Source: Candidatus Adlerbacteria bacterium RIFCSPHIGHO2_02_FULL_54_18
GTDB taxonomy: Bacteria; Patescibacteriota; Minisyncoccia; Phycocordibacterales; SBAW01
Assembly (NCBI GenBank): GCA_001775445.1
Contig: MEWV01000002.1
Coordinates: forward strand, 1 to 35,319
Direction of reading: 5' to 3'
DNA: 35,319 nt
Positions 1 through 9,000 of this stretch are shown here, in pieces. Both the position numbers and the translations under genes were made by a program. The notes below the pieces were generated by a model. It made no database searches. It saw nothing but the letters and a program-made list of their open reading frames with translations, and was not told where the DNA came from. Numbering within the stretch: the stretch's first letter is position 1; the number at the start of each line of letters is the position of its first letter.

Positions 1-764
1 ATTTTGAAGCCGTCGATATCTTTTACCTCAGTAGTGAGTGAAATACTGCAGAGCCGTATCGGCTCGCGTGAGAGTTGTTCTTTGACCGCATCGAAGTGCT
101 CGTGGTAAATGTGCGCATCGTTCAGTGTCAAGACACATTCATCGGCAACCGTGTCCGTCACTTGCGCCATCATGTGGAGCAGGAGCGAGTATGAGGCGAT
201 ATTAAATGGTACGCCAAGGAACATGTCGCAACTACGCTGGACCATGTGGAGCGAGAGTTTGCCGTTTGCCACGAAGAACTGAAAGAGCATGTGGCATGGC
301 GGCAGCCCCATTTGGTCTATCTCACCCGGGTTCCACGCAGTGACAATGATACGTCGGTCGGACGGACTTTTCTTTATCTTTTCTACCGCATCCTTAATCT
401 GGTCTACGATGCGGCCGTCGACAGAGCGCCACTTGCGCCACTGTACGCCGTAGATGCGGCCAAGGTCGCCGTCGAACTTTGCCTTTGGTTTCCAATAAGG
501 GGCCTCGGCATTGTCTGTCCATATCGTTCGCTCGGAGCCATTGAGCTCTTTGAGTCGGTTGTCGTCGCTGCTCCCTTCGAGGAACCAGAGCAACTCGCTC
601 TTAACCGCTTTGAACGCGAGCTTCTTTGTAGTGACTGCGGGGAAGCCCTCACTCATCTTGAAGCGCATCTGTATCGCAAACAGGGCGCGGGTGGTCGCGT
701 TACGGCCCACCCGGTCGACACCTTCGTTCATAATTTTGCGGAGTACGTCGTTGTAGATTTTCAT
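1..764 (-). CDS. thyA: Thymidylate synthase ThyA (3' end cut by window edge)
   Basis: Makes dTMP from dUMP with methylene-tetrahydrofolate in the cytoplasm. Reading the minus strand from the ATG at 762-764 gives 254 uninterrupted residues to the window edge. They begin MKIYNDVLRKIMNEGVDR and contain the active-site PPCHM motif (Cys157), the phosphate-binding RRIIVTAWNP stretch, the QRSCDMFLGVPFNIASY block and the NDAHIYHEH motif, all diagnostic of the ThyA family. Only about 25 C-terminal residues should be missing. It lies 30 nt after dcd on the same strand, so the two probably form a dcd-thyA unit feeding dTTP synthesis, with tmk divergent next door. The residue numbering is from my own translation. 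Confidence 0.96.
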   Translation of the reverse strand, partial: MKIYNDVLRKIMNEGVDRVGRNATTRALFAIQMRFKMSEGFPAVTTKKLAFKAVKSELLWFLEGSSDDNRLKELNGSERTIWTDNAEAPYWKPKAKFDGDLGRIYGVQWRKWRSVDGRIVDQIKDAVEKIKKSPSDRRIIVTAWNPGEIDQMGLPPCHMLFQFFVANGKLSLHMVQRSCDMFLGVPFNIASYSLLLHMMAQVTDTVADECVLTLNDAHIYHEHFDAVKEQLSREPIRLCSISLTTEVKDIDGFK

Positions 765-794
765 GGTCTTTTTTTCTTAACTTCTTATTTCGCA

Positions 795-1469
795 CTACTG
801 TTTCTTTATGTCGCGGTCAAGGTACAGGCGGGGGAGCATATCGATCGGCTTCCAGCGTTTTTTGAGCTGCGCCACCGAGCCGCCGCTTTGATACTTACCC
901 CCCTTGCCATAGTCGCCCGCCAGTATAGGCCCTGTTTCAAAAAATATAATCTGCGCGATGCGCCGCCCGACCACCAGTGGGATGTAATAGTGGGTCGAGT
1001 TGTTGGTTATCTCCATTGTCCATCGGTTAATGTAGCCCACATCGCCCCAGCCGGCGCACTTACACACCTCGATGAAGCTGCGCCCAAGAGAGGAGCGCGC
1101 TTTCATCATAGTGGTGATATGGCCGCGCCCGCCGATAAACTCCTGTGTGTGGCCAAGCACGGTTTCTCCCGGAGCAAGTAAAATTATTTTATCGTTCGGC
1201 GAAATGCCGTCATATTCGAATTTATATTTAGCCAGGATCTCTTTTGCCGGCTTGGCGTGCTTGGCTTTAGTACCCCACACACGCTCGATATGCTTTTTGT
1301 CGTACACATTGTACAGATTCTCAAAATGTTTAGGCGTCTGTTCGGGGAAAAACCACTCGCCGAGTGTAACATCGTAGGAGGAGGTGGCCAAGTTTGCGCG
1401 CCTAAAAGGGCTTATCACAATTGATCCCTCTTTCATTGCGTCGAGGATTTTTTTGTCGGAGAATGCCAT
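795..1469 (-). CDS. dcd: dCTP deaminase / dUTPase-fold protein
   Basis: Predicted to deaminate dCTP to dUTP, possibly with dUTP hydrolysis, supplying dUMP for ThyA. The 224-aa product has the family landmarks: a KARSSLGR segment (the nucleotide-phosphate serine/arginine loop), CAGWGDVGYINRW followed by TMEI (general-base glutamate region), and a C-terminal GKYQSGGS glycine-rich closing loop. The frame is open further upstream, but the ATG at 1469 starts MAFSDKKILDAMKEG, which matches the usual Dcd N-terminus (SDkkI...I.pf). Residues upstream of it show no family similarity and would run into tmk. It lies directly upstream of thyA. Whether it is a monofunctional deaminase or a bifunctional Dcd-Dut cannot be settled by eye. 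Confidence 0.9.
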   Translation of the reverse strand: MAFSDKKILDAMKEGSIVISPFRRANLATSSYDVTLGEWFFPEQTPKHFENLYNVYDKKHIERVWGTKAKHAKPAKEILAKYKFEYDGISPNDKIILLAPGETVLGHTQEFIGGRGHITTMMKARSSLGRSFIEVCKCAGWGDVGYINRWTMEITNNSTHYYIPLVVGRRIAQIIFFETGPILAGDYGKGGKYQSGGSVAQLKKRWKPIDMLPRLYLDRDIKKQ

Positions 1470-1515
1470 AGTTTTTGTCTGTGGAACTATAGCATATACT
1501 AAGCGTACATAATCT
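1470..1515. promoter_or_regulatory. Divergent promoter region between dcd and tmk
   Basis: Only 46 nt separate the two divergent starts. On the plus strand a TATACT box at 1495-1500 lies 15 nt before the tmk ATG. On the minus strand a TATGCT-like box lies in the same AT-rich stretch. Neither side shows a Shine-Dalgarno site, so both transcripts are probably leaderless or nearly so. Inferred from sequence pattern only. Confidence 0.45.
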
Positions 1516-2139
1516 ATGGACAAAAACGGCGCATATATTGTAATAGAGGGGGGTGACGGAGCGGGGAAGGATACCCATATCGCCTTCCTAAAAGAAACAT
1601 TTCCTGAGGGAGATTTTGTATATACTCGCGAGCCGGGTGGTACGGCGCTTGGGGCTGAACTACGTGAAATGCTTCTCCACGGCTCAAAAGGCGATGTCTC
1701 TCTCCCAACAGAACTTTTTTTATTTTTGGCCGACAGAGCGCAGCATGTTGAAGAGGTGATAAAGCCCGCGCGCGCTGCGGGCAAGCACGTTATATCCAAC
1801 CGCTCGTGGATTTCTTTTTTGGCGTATCAAATATACGGTCGGGAGCAGTTCGACTGGAAGCCGCTTGTTGACTCCGCACTAGAAAAGATTTTTAAGGGTT
1901 GTCCGCTGACTCTCGCTATCATTCTCGACGTGCCGCTTAGTATGGGTAAGGAGCGTCAGCGTTCTATGGGAAAGATCCTCGATACAATGGAAAGTATGTC
2001 GAATGACTCGCACGAACGCATACGGCAGGCCTTCCTCACTATAGGGAAGACGCTTCCGCAAGCAAAAATTATTGACGCATCACGTACAAAAGAGGAAGTG
2101 CGGACCGATGTGTATGCCGCGGTGCGCTCTGTTTTATAA
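1516..2139 (+). CDS. tmk: Thymidylate kinase
   Basis: Phosphorylates dTMP to dTDP, the step after ThyA. The 207-aa protein has the P-loop GGDGAGKDT (residues 12-20), the TREPGGT motif that contacts dTMP, and a lid-like segment with KERQRSMGK. These are standard for the TMK family, and the length matches it (about 205-215 aa). One departure is that the usual DR(Y/W/F) motif before the AYQ helix reads SNRSWISFLAYQ, so the aspartate is replaced by asparagine while the arginine is kept. The start at 1516 follows a TATACT box. glyA begins 4 nt after the stop, so the two may be co-transcribed. Confidence 0.95.
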   Translation: MDKNGAYIVIEGGDGAGKDTHIAFLKETFPEGDFVYTREPGGTALGAELREMLLHGSKGDVSLPTELFLFLADRAQHVEEVIKPARAAGKHVISNRSWISFLAYQIYGREQFDWKPLVDSALEKIFKGCPLTLAIILDVPLSMGKERQRSMGKILDTMESMSNDSHERIRQAFLTIGKTLPQAKIIDASRTKEEVRTDVYAAVRSVL

Positions 2140-2143
2140 CACT

Positions 2144-3412
2144 ATGAATTTCTACGACTCTATAAAAAAACAGGACAAAGAAGTTTTTGACGCTCTTGCT
2201 GGCGAGGAGGTGCGCGAGCAGGAGGGGCTGGAGCTTATCCCTTCGGAAAATTATGTCAGCCGCGCGGTGCGCGAGGCGCAGGGCTCGGTCTTGACCAACA
2301 AATACTCCGAGGGGTACCCGGGCAAGCGCTACTACGGCGGGCAGGAATTTACCGACGCGGTAGAGACGCTCGCTATCGAGCGGGCCAAAAAACTCTTTGG
2401 CGCGGCGTTTGCCAACGTCCAGGCGCACAGCGGCTCCAACGCCAATATCGCCACCTATATGGCTTTGTTGAACCCCGGCGATACTGTACTCGGGATGGAT
2501 CTCTCCCATGGCGGGCACCTCACCCATGGACATCCGGTGACCTATATCACTAAGTTCTTTAATTTTGTGCGCTACAAGATGAAGGACCCAGACACCAGCG
2601 AAATCGACTATGAGGAGATGTTGCGCGTAGCCAAGGAGCATAAGCCAAAAATCGTGCTCGCCGGCTTTTCGGCCTACAGTCGCGAGCTCGACTATCAAAA
2701 GTTTGTCGACATTGCGCGGCAGGTCGGCGCGTACAGCGTTATTGATGTCGCGCATATCGCGGGGCTTATTGCCGGCGGAGCAGTAAAAAACCCCTTCGAC
2801 TACGGCTTCGACGTGATGACCTCGACGACGCACAAAACTCTGCGCGGTCCGCGTGGCGGGCTCATTCTCACGCGCGAGTCGGAGGATATCGCCAAGCGGA
2901 TAAACAAAGCCGTCTTTCCCGGCCTCCAAGGCGGGCCGATGATGCACGTTATCGCGGCCAAGGCGGTTGCTTTTGGAGAGGCCATGCATCCGTCTTTTAA
3001 ACTATATGCTGTGCAGATACTCAAAAATGCCAAGGCGATGGAGGAGGTCTTTCGACAGGGAGGAGTGCGGATGCTCGGCGGGGGCACGAGTAACCACCTT
3101 ATCCTCGCTGACGTTTTTGGCTCGCTCGGTATCCCGGGCAAAGAAGCCGAGGTATTGCTCGACCGCGTTGGTATCACGCTCAATAAAAATGCGATTGCCG
3201 ATGACGTGCGCGGTCCTATGGACCCTTCGGGTATACGCTTTGGTACGCCAGCTGCCACCACCCGCGGGTTTAAAGAGGGGGAGTGCAAGCGCATCGCCGA
3301 GTTGATGCTCGAAGCGCTCAAAAACAGAACCGACGAGCAGAAGCTCTCTGCAATCCGCGAGGAGATCCGCACGCTCTGCCTCAAGTTTCCTGTCCCCGAC
3401 TCGTTTGTATAA
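2144..3412 (+). CDS. glyA: Serine hydroxymethyltransferase
   Basis: PLP enzyme interconverting serine plus tetrahydrofolate with glycine plus methylene-tetrahydrofolate, the cofactor used by ThyA nearby. The 422-aa product starts MNFYDSIKKQDKEVFDAL and has LIPSENYVS, NKYSEGYPGKRYYGG, the DVAHIAGLIAGG block and the PLP-lysine motif STTHKTLRGPRGG (Lys231). The C-terminal third (GITLNKNAI, SGIRFGTPA) is also typical. The open frame extends 72 nt upstream into tmk, but family alignment supports the ATG at 2144, 4 nt after the tmk stop. No terminator lies between them. The placement beside thyA, dcd and tmk makes a folate/thymidylate cluster. Confidence 0.97.
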   Translation: MNFYDSIKKQDKEVFDALAGEEVREQEGLELIPSENYVSRAVREAQGSVLTNKYSEGYPGKRYYGGQEFTDAVETLAIERAKKLFGAAFANVQAHSGSNANIATYMALLNPGDTVLGMDLSHGGHLTHGHPVTYITKFFNFVRYKMKDPDTSEIDYEEMLRVAKEHKPKIVLAGFSAYSRELDYQKFVDIARQVGAYSVIDVAHIAGLIAGGAVKNPFDYGFDVMTSTTHKTLRGPRGGLILTRESEDIAKRINKAVFPGLQGGPMMHVIAAKAVAFGEAMHPSFKLYAVQILKNAKAMEEVFRQGGVRMLGGGTSNHLILADVFGSLGIPGKEAEVLLDRVGITLNKNAIADDVRGPMDPSGIRFGTPAATTRGFKEGECKRIAELMLEALKNRTDEQKLSAIREEIRTLCLKFPVPDSFV

Positions 3413-3418
3413 AAAGGG

Positions 3419-3424
3419 TAGAAT
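3419..3424 (+). promoter_or_regulatory. -10-like box TAGAAT, 6 nt before a start codon
   Basis: TAGAAT is followed by 6 nt and then the ATG of the membrane protein at 3431. No Shine-Dalgarno site is present. The spacing would place the transcription start at or next to the AUG (leaderless mRNA). The same arrangement recurs before ileS, the gene at 9973, ssb and the TPR gene. Confidence 0.5.
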
Positions 3425-3430
3425 AGCCCT

Positions 3431-4513
3431 ATGAGGGCATTGTGGCACAGCATTTTTCATTTTTGGGAGCGGTACGAGCATCATATTGGTGTCGGCGCTT
3501 TGGTCGTGGGCTTCCTTTTTGACCTGTGGGTGGCCGACCGACCGGACAGCATCTTTAATAACCTGCTCCTGCTCTCCTACCTCTTTTTAGCGGGCGCGTT
3601 CATTATCATCCTCAACCTCCGCGCGCGCCGACGCCCCGATGACGCGACACCTCTGTTTTTGCTCCTTATGCTGCAGTTTTGTTTCGGTGGTCTTGCTTCA
3701 AACCTGCTTGTGCTCTACGGGCACAGCGGGACATTGACAGGAAGCGCCGTCTTTATAGGAATTCTTGTATTGATAGTGTTCGGTAACGAGTACTTTCGCA
3801 GCCGCTACTCGCTGCTGCGCTTCAACATCGGAGTGTATTACTTTTTGATGTTGAGCTATGCGCTTGTCGCGGTGCCTATTTTTATCACCCACTCGCTCGG
3901 GATACTCACCTTTTTTCTAAGCGGCATCATCAGCATCATGGCAATCTCGGGATTTTTAATACTGCTCTTTTTTGCCGTCTTTCGCGGGAGCGATACGGGC
4001 AAGCTCAAGGAGGTTTCGTTTATTATCGGAGGCATCTTCTGTGTTTTTAACCTCCTCTACTTTCTCAATGTAATCCCGCCTGTGCCGCTCTCGCTGCGCG
4101 ATATAGATGTCTATCACTCGGTGCTTAAGCGCGCCGACGGCACTTATCTTGCACTCTATGAGCCCGCGCCGTGGTATCAGTTTTGGCGCAGTAGTAGCGA
4201 GCGGTATACATCGGCGAGCGGCACGGCGGCGTGTTTCTCCGCGGTGTTTGCGCCCGCTGACCTACAGACACCTATCTACCATGTGTGGGAGTATAAAAAC
4301 GCGACGGGCGAGTGGGAGCAGCGCTCAAAAGTACCCTTTCCTATCCAAGGGGGGCGGGCGGAAGGGTATCGGGGTTTCAGCACGAAATCGGCGCTTACTC
4401 CGGGCGAGTGGCGCTGCAACGTAGAGACAGCGAGCGGCGCTTTGATAGGCCGAGTCGGCTTTGTGGCAGTGTGGGCGTCTACCACCCCGGCGCTTTCCCA
4501 AACGACTCTCTAA
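3431..4513 (+). CDS. Polytopic membrane protein with C-terminal DUF2914-like domain
   Basis: A 360-aa integral membrane protein of unknown function. Residues about 15-220 hold seven or eight hydrophobic segments (for example ALVVGFLFDLWVA, LLLLSYLFLAGAFIIIL, IGILVLIVFG, FFLSGIISIMAISGFLILLFF). The last ~110 residues form a soluble domain with the pattern HVWEYKNATGEWEQRSK ... GFSTKS ... PGEWRCNVETASGALIGRVGF. This resembles the DUF2914 pattern of HxWxxxG, then G-W-R/V and a final G-F. The hydrophobic spans are seen; the domain name is recalled from family knowledge and not searched. It follows glyA by 18 nt, has its own -10-like box, and is followed 17 nt later by argS. Confidence 0.75.
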   Translation: MRALWHSIFHFWERYEHHIGVGALVVGFLFDLWVADRPDSIFNNLLLLSYLFLAGAFIIILNLRARRRPDDATPLFLLLMLQFCFGGLASNLLVLYGHSGTLTGSAVFIGILVLIVFGNEYFRSRYSLLRFNIGVYYFLMLSYALVAVPIFITHSLGILTFFLSGIISIMAISGFLILLFFAVFRGSDTGKLKEVSFIIGGIFCVFNLLYFLNVIPPVPLSLRDIDVYHSVLKRADGTYLALYEPAPWYQFWRSSSERYTSASGTAACFSAVFAPADLQTPIYHVWEYKNATGEWEQRSKVPFPIQGGRAEGYRGFSTKSALTPGEWRCNVETASGALIGRVGFVAVWASTTPALSQTTL

Positions 4514-4530
4514 GTGCTACGCTGAAACGC

Positions 4531-6075
4531 ATGATTCGCGAACGCATAGAAGAGCAGATACGAGCGGTCGTGGGTGACGTGCCCTTTGTAGTGGCGCGCG
4601 CGGACTCGGTTGCTCACGGTGACTACTACACCAATGCGGCACTTGTGACAAAAACAGACCCTAAAGCACTGGCAGAAAAGCTCAAGGTGGAAGGGGTTGA
4701 ACAGATAGAGGTAGCCGGAAAGTTCATCAACTTCTACCTCTCCCGCGAGGCACTGATTCCAGCCGAACAAAAAATCCCCCAGCAATACGCGGGCAAAACG
4801 ATTATGGTCGAGTATACAAGCCCCAACCTCTTTAAGCCGCTCCACATCGGCAACTTGATTGGGAATATTTTGGGCGAGTCGATTGCGCGTCTGCTCGAGA
4901 AGAGTGGCGCTGACGTCAAGCGGGTTAATTACCCTTCCGATATAGGGCTCACGGTTGCCAAGGGCGTATGGGGGCTTACGCAGACAAAAGGAGACCCCTC
5001 CGACATCGTGGCGCTGGGCGAAGCGTATAAAACTGGCCATGCGGCGTACGAAGACGGATCGGCTAAGGTACAGATTGACGAAATAAACACCGCGCTGTAC
5101 GAAAACTCAAACCCAAAATGGAGCGAGCTGCGGACGGAAGGGGTAGCAACGTCACGGAAGCATTTATCCGAGCTCTGCAAAACACTCGGCACTACGTTTG
5201 ATAAAGAATTTTTTGAGAGCGAGTCCGGATTGCTTGGGGCCGGCATCGTACGCGAGAGTATAGGAACAGTTTTTGAAGAAAGTGAGGGCGCGGTAGTGTA
5301 CCGTGGAGCGCACACGCGGGTGTTTCTCAACTCGCGCGGGCTGCCGACCTATGAGGCAAAAGAGGTCGGACTGTTTGATTTGAAAAGCAAGGCGTATCCG
5401 GACTTCGACACATCTTTGACCGTGACGGGTGGCGAGCAGAAAGACTTTTTTGCAGTGGTGTTTGATGCGATAAAGAAAATCTTTCCTGACCGGACGGCAG
5501 GTAAGAATTTGCAACATATTTCGAATGGCTTTTTAAAACTCACTAACGGAAAGATGTCCTCGCGCTTGGGCAACGTCATTACGGGAGAATCGCTGCTTGC
5601 CGACCTGACCGTAGCTGCGCGGGGAAGGGAAGACGTGGCGGTGGGTGCTATAAAGTATACGGTGCTCAAGTCGGGGAGCGGCAAGGATATTATTTTTGAT
5701 CCGGAGCGGTCACTCTCGCTGGAGGGCGACTCGGGGCCGTACCTGCAGTACGCCCTGGTGCGCGCTAGAGCATTATTGAGAAAAGCTTCTGGAGCTACGG
5801 TAACTCAATTTATTACTCCGCAGAGCAAAACTTTGGAGCGCATACTCATTCATTATCCAGAAGTAGTCGAACGCGCTGCGCGCGAGCTTGAGCCGCACCA
5901 CCTAACAACTTTTCTGACTGAGCTCGCTGCGGAATTTAATAGTTGGTATGCCGCAGAGCGCGTAATTGTTGATGGCACAATAGCTGGTTATACACTCAGC
6001 TTGGTTAAAGTTGTAGAACGCACTCTCTCCCAAGGCCTCAACCTCCTCGGCATTCCGACCCCCGAGGAGATGTAA
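4531..6075 (+). CDS. argS: Arginyl-tRNA synthetase
   Basis: Class I synthetase charging tRNA-Arg. The 514-aa product has an N-terminal Add-1-like region (MIRERIEEQIRAVVGD), the HIGH-type motif in SPNLFKPLHIGNL, the KMSSR signature in GKMSSRLGNVI, and the anticodon-binding domain with YLQYALVRARALLRKA and the final SQGLNLLGIPTPEEM. It is shorter than the usual 550-590 aa, mostly through a trimmed N-terminal domain. The open frame runs upstream into the preceding membrane gene, but the ATG at 4531 gives the family N-terminus and avoids that overlap. ileS follows 16 nt after the stop, and no terminator is visible between them. Confidence 0.96.
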   Translation: MIRERIEEQIRAVVGDVPFVVARADSVAHGDYYTNAALVTKTDPKALAEKLKVEGVEQIEVAGKFINFYLSREALIPAEQKIPQQYAGKTIMVEYTSPNLFKPLHIGNLIGNILGESIARLLEKSGADVKRVNYPSDIGLTVAKGVWGLTQTKGDPSDIVALGEAYKTGHAAYEDGSAKVQIDEINTALYENSNPKWSELRTEGVATSRKHLSELCKTLGTTFDKEFFESESGLLGAGIVRESIGTVFEESEGAVVYRGAHTRVFLNSRGLPTYEAKEVGLFDLKSKAYPDFDTSLTVTGGEQKDFFAVVFDAIKKIFPDRTAGKNLQHISNGFLKLTNGKMSSRLGNVITGESLLADLTVAARGREDVAVGAIKYTVLKSGSGKDIIFDPERSLSLEGDSGPYLQYALVRARALLRKASGATVTQFITPQSKTLERILIHYPEVVERAARELEPHHLTTFLTELAAEFNSWYAAERVIVDGTIAGYTLSLVKVVERTLSQGLNLLGIPTPEEM

Positions 6076-6079
6076 ATGA

Positions 6080-6085
6080 TAAAAT
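6080..6085 (+). promoter_or_regulatory. -10-like box TAAAAT before ileS
   Basis: TAAAAT lies 6 nt before the ileS ATG at 6092, within the short argS-ileS gap. No Shine-Dalgarno site is present. This is the same leaderless arrangement seen at several other genes here. Confidence 0.5.
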
Positions 6086-6091
6086 ACCTTT

Positions 6092-9000
6092 ATGTCCGAC
6101 CTGTCAAAACGAGAGGAAGAGATTCTAGATTTCTGGAATAAAGAACTCATATTTGAAAAATCGCTAGAGAAGCCCGCGCCCCGAGGCGACTATGTTTTTT
6201 ATGACGGGCCGCCGTTTGCCTCGGGTCTGCCGCACTACGGACACCTCCTGCAGAGCGCAATCAAAGACGCAATTGCGCGCTACCGCACGATGCGGGGTTA
6301 TCGCGTACGTCGGCAGTGGGGGTGGGATTGTCACGGATTGCCGGTGGAGAACCTGGTAGAAAAAGAGCTCGGCATCAAGTCGAAGCGCGACATTGAGCAG
6401 TACGGGATAGAAAAGTTCAACGAAGCGGCGCGCGTCTCTATTATGAAAGACGTGGCCGGCTGGAGGAAAATAATCCCGCGGCTGGGGCGCTGGGTCGACA
6501 TGGACGATGACTACAAGACCATGGACCCGAGCTACACCGAGTCGGTGTGGTGGGCGTTTAAGACACTTTTTAATAAAGGGCTTATTTACGAGGGTTTTAA
6601 GTCGATGTACTTGTGTCCGCGATGCGGCACGACTCTCTCCAACTTCGAGGTGGCGCAAGGGTACAAAGATATCGATGATATCGCGGTGACGGTTAAACTT
6701 CCGCTGGTTGATGAGTTGAACACCTCTTTGCTTGTGTGGACCACGACCGCGTGGACCTTACCGGGCAATGCTGCAGCGGCAGTAAAAGCAGACGCGCTAT
6801 ACGTAAAAGTAAAGGTAAGAGACGAGTTTTTTATTGTGGCGAAGGCGCGCGCGGCTGCCGTGTTTGGCGGCACTGTCGAGGTGGTGGGAGAGATAGTCGG
6901 AAAAGAACTTGCGGGCAAAAAATATCTTCCCCCGTTTTCCTATTTTACAGACGAGTTTGCCAAGAATAAAAATATATGGAGAGTGTACGCGGGGGACTTT
7001 GTGACGATGGAGGATGGCACCGGGGTGGTGCACATTGCGCCTGCGTTCGGCGCCGATGACCTGGCGCTTGCACAAAAGAACGCCGTTCCGCTTGTGAGGC
7101 ACGTGACCGATGAGGGAAAGTTTGTTCAAAAAGTTACCGATTTTGCCAGCATGTCGGTAAAGCCGAAGGGGAATCCGCGCGAGACGGACGAAAAGGTCGC
7201 CGCGCTGCTTAAAGAGCGGGGAGTGCTGTTTAAAGAAGAAAAGATAAAGCACAGCTATCCGCATTGCTGGCGCTGTGACACCCCGCTCCTCAATTGGGCG
7301 GCTACCTCTTGGTTTGTAAAGGTCTCTGCGCTTAAATCAAAACTTTTGAGTGAAAACGCTGCGGTCGGGTGGGTGCCCGAGCATGTCGGCACGGGGCGCT
7401 TCCACAACAGCATTGCAAGCGCGCCCGACTGGGCCATATCGCGCAGCCGCTACTGGGGCGCGCCGCTCCCTGTCTGGCGCAACACTAAAACAAAAGAGAC
7501 AAGGGTCGCGGGCTCGGTGCTCGATGTTCTCAGTATGGCGCGCCGCAGCGGCAACCGCTACTTTATGATGCGTCACGGCGAGGCGGCACACAATGCTACA
7601 AATACTCTCGATCCAAATGGCGATCCCGCGAATCATCTCACCGAAAAGGGGAGGGGAGAGGTGATACATACGGCGACAGAACTCCGGCGCGAGAACATAG
7701 ACCTTATTGTTTCTTCGCCATTTTTGCGTACGCGCGAGACAGCCGAACTTGTCCGTAACGAATTGGGTTTGTCGCAAGCAGTGCTTATGATAGACGAGCG
7801 ATTACATGAGTATAACGAGCAGCCAGATATGCTCGCGGTGCGCCGTCGCATGGGAGATTTTTTGTTCGATATTGAACGCCGATATGTCGGAAAAAATATT
7901 CTTGTGGTGTCCCACGGCAACCCTCTATGGGTACTGCAGCAAGTAGCGCGACACCGATCGAATACAAAGGTCTTTGTCGAAAAGAATATGCTGCGCACTG
8001 CCGAGGTGTGCGAGATTCCTTTTACTCCCTACCCGCATAATCGCGACTACGAGCTCGACCTGCACCGCCCTTATATCGACGACCTTCCGACCGGCGACTG
8101 GAAGCGCGTTCCGGAGGTATTTGACTGCTGGTTTGAGTCCGGCTCGATGCCGTTCGCGAGCGCTCATTATCCGTTTAAAAAGGACGCTTTTAATCCTAAA
8201 CGTTTCTTCGGGTGGGGGAGCAGGGGGTATCCGGCGGACTTTATCGCCGAGGCGCTGGACCAGACACGGGGATGGTTCTACTCGCTCATCGTGCTCGGAG
8301 TGGGGCTCTTCGGCCGCGCGCCGTATAAAAACGTTATAACCACCGGGCTTATACTCGCCTCCGACGGGCAAAAAATGAGCAAGCGGCTTAAAAACTATCC
8401 CGACCCAATGGATATAGTGGAGAAGTACGGCGCCGATGCCCTGCGCTACTATCTGCTTTCCTCCCCGGCAATCAAGGGCGAGGATCTACGCTTTCAGGAA
8501 AAAGGGGTAGACGATGTGAGTAAAAAACTACTGATGCGCCTCGACAATGTGCGCAGTTTTTATGACCTGTATGCCGACGGGACAAGGCGCAGTAGCGCCA
8601 GCACACACACGCTTGACCGTTGGATTGTTGGGCGACTGGGAGAGGTGGTGCAGGCGGTATTTACCGGCTTCGAGTTCTACTCTCTTGATGCCGCCTCCCG
8701 TCCGATGGCGGAGTTTATCGATGACCTTTCGGTATGGTATGTGCGGCGCTCCCGAGAGCGGTTCAAAAACGGCGGCGAGGACAAGACCGATGCGCTGGCC
8801 ACGCTCCGGTACGTGCTCTTTACCTTGGCGCAGGTGACGGCTCCAGTGATGCCGTTTTTTTCCGACGCTCTCTACCGTAGTGTCAAAGAAGAGGGCGACC
8901 CCGAGAGCGTACACCTCTCGGCGTGGCCCGAGGCGGGTATCGTCGACGGAGATCTTTTGAGGAACATGGCGGTCGTACGTACACTGGCCTCCAAAGGGTT

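Noticed and set aside
246..1181. Long open frame on the plus strand opposite thyA and dcd
   Set aside because: It is the antisense shadow of two clear genes (ThyA and Dcd) and has no family features.
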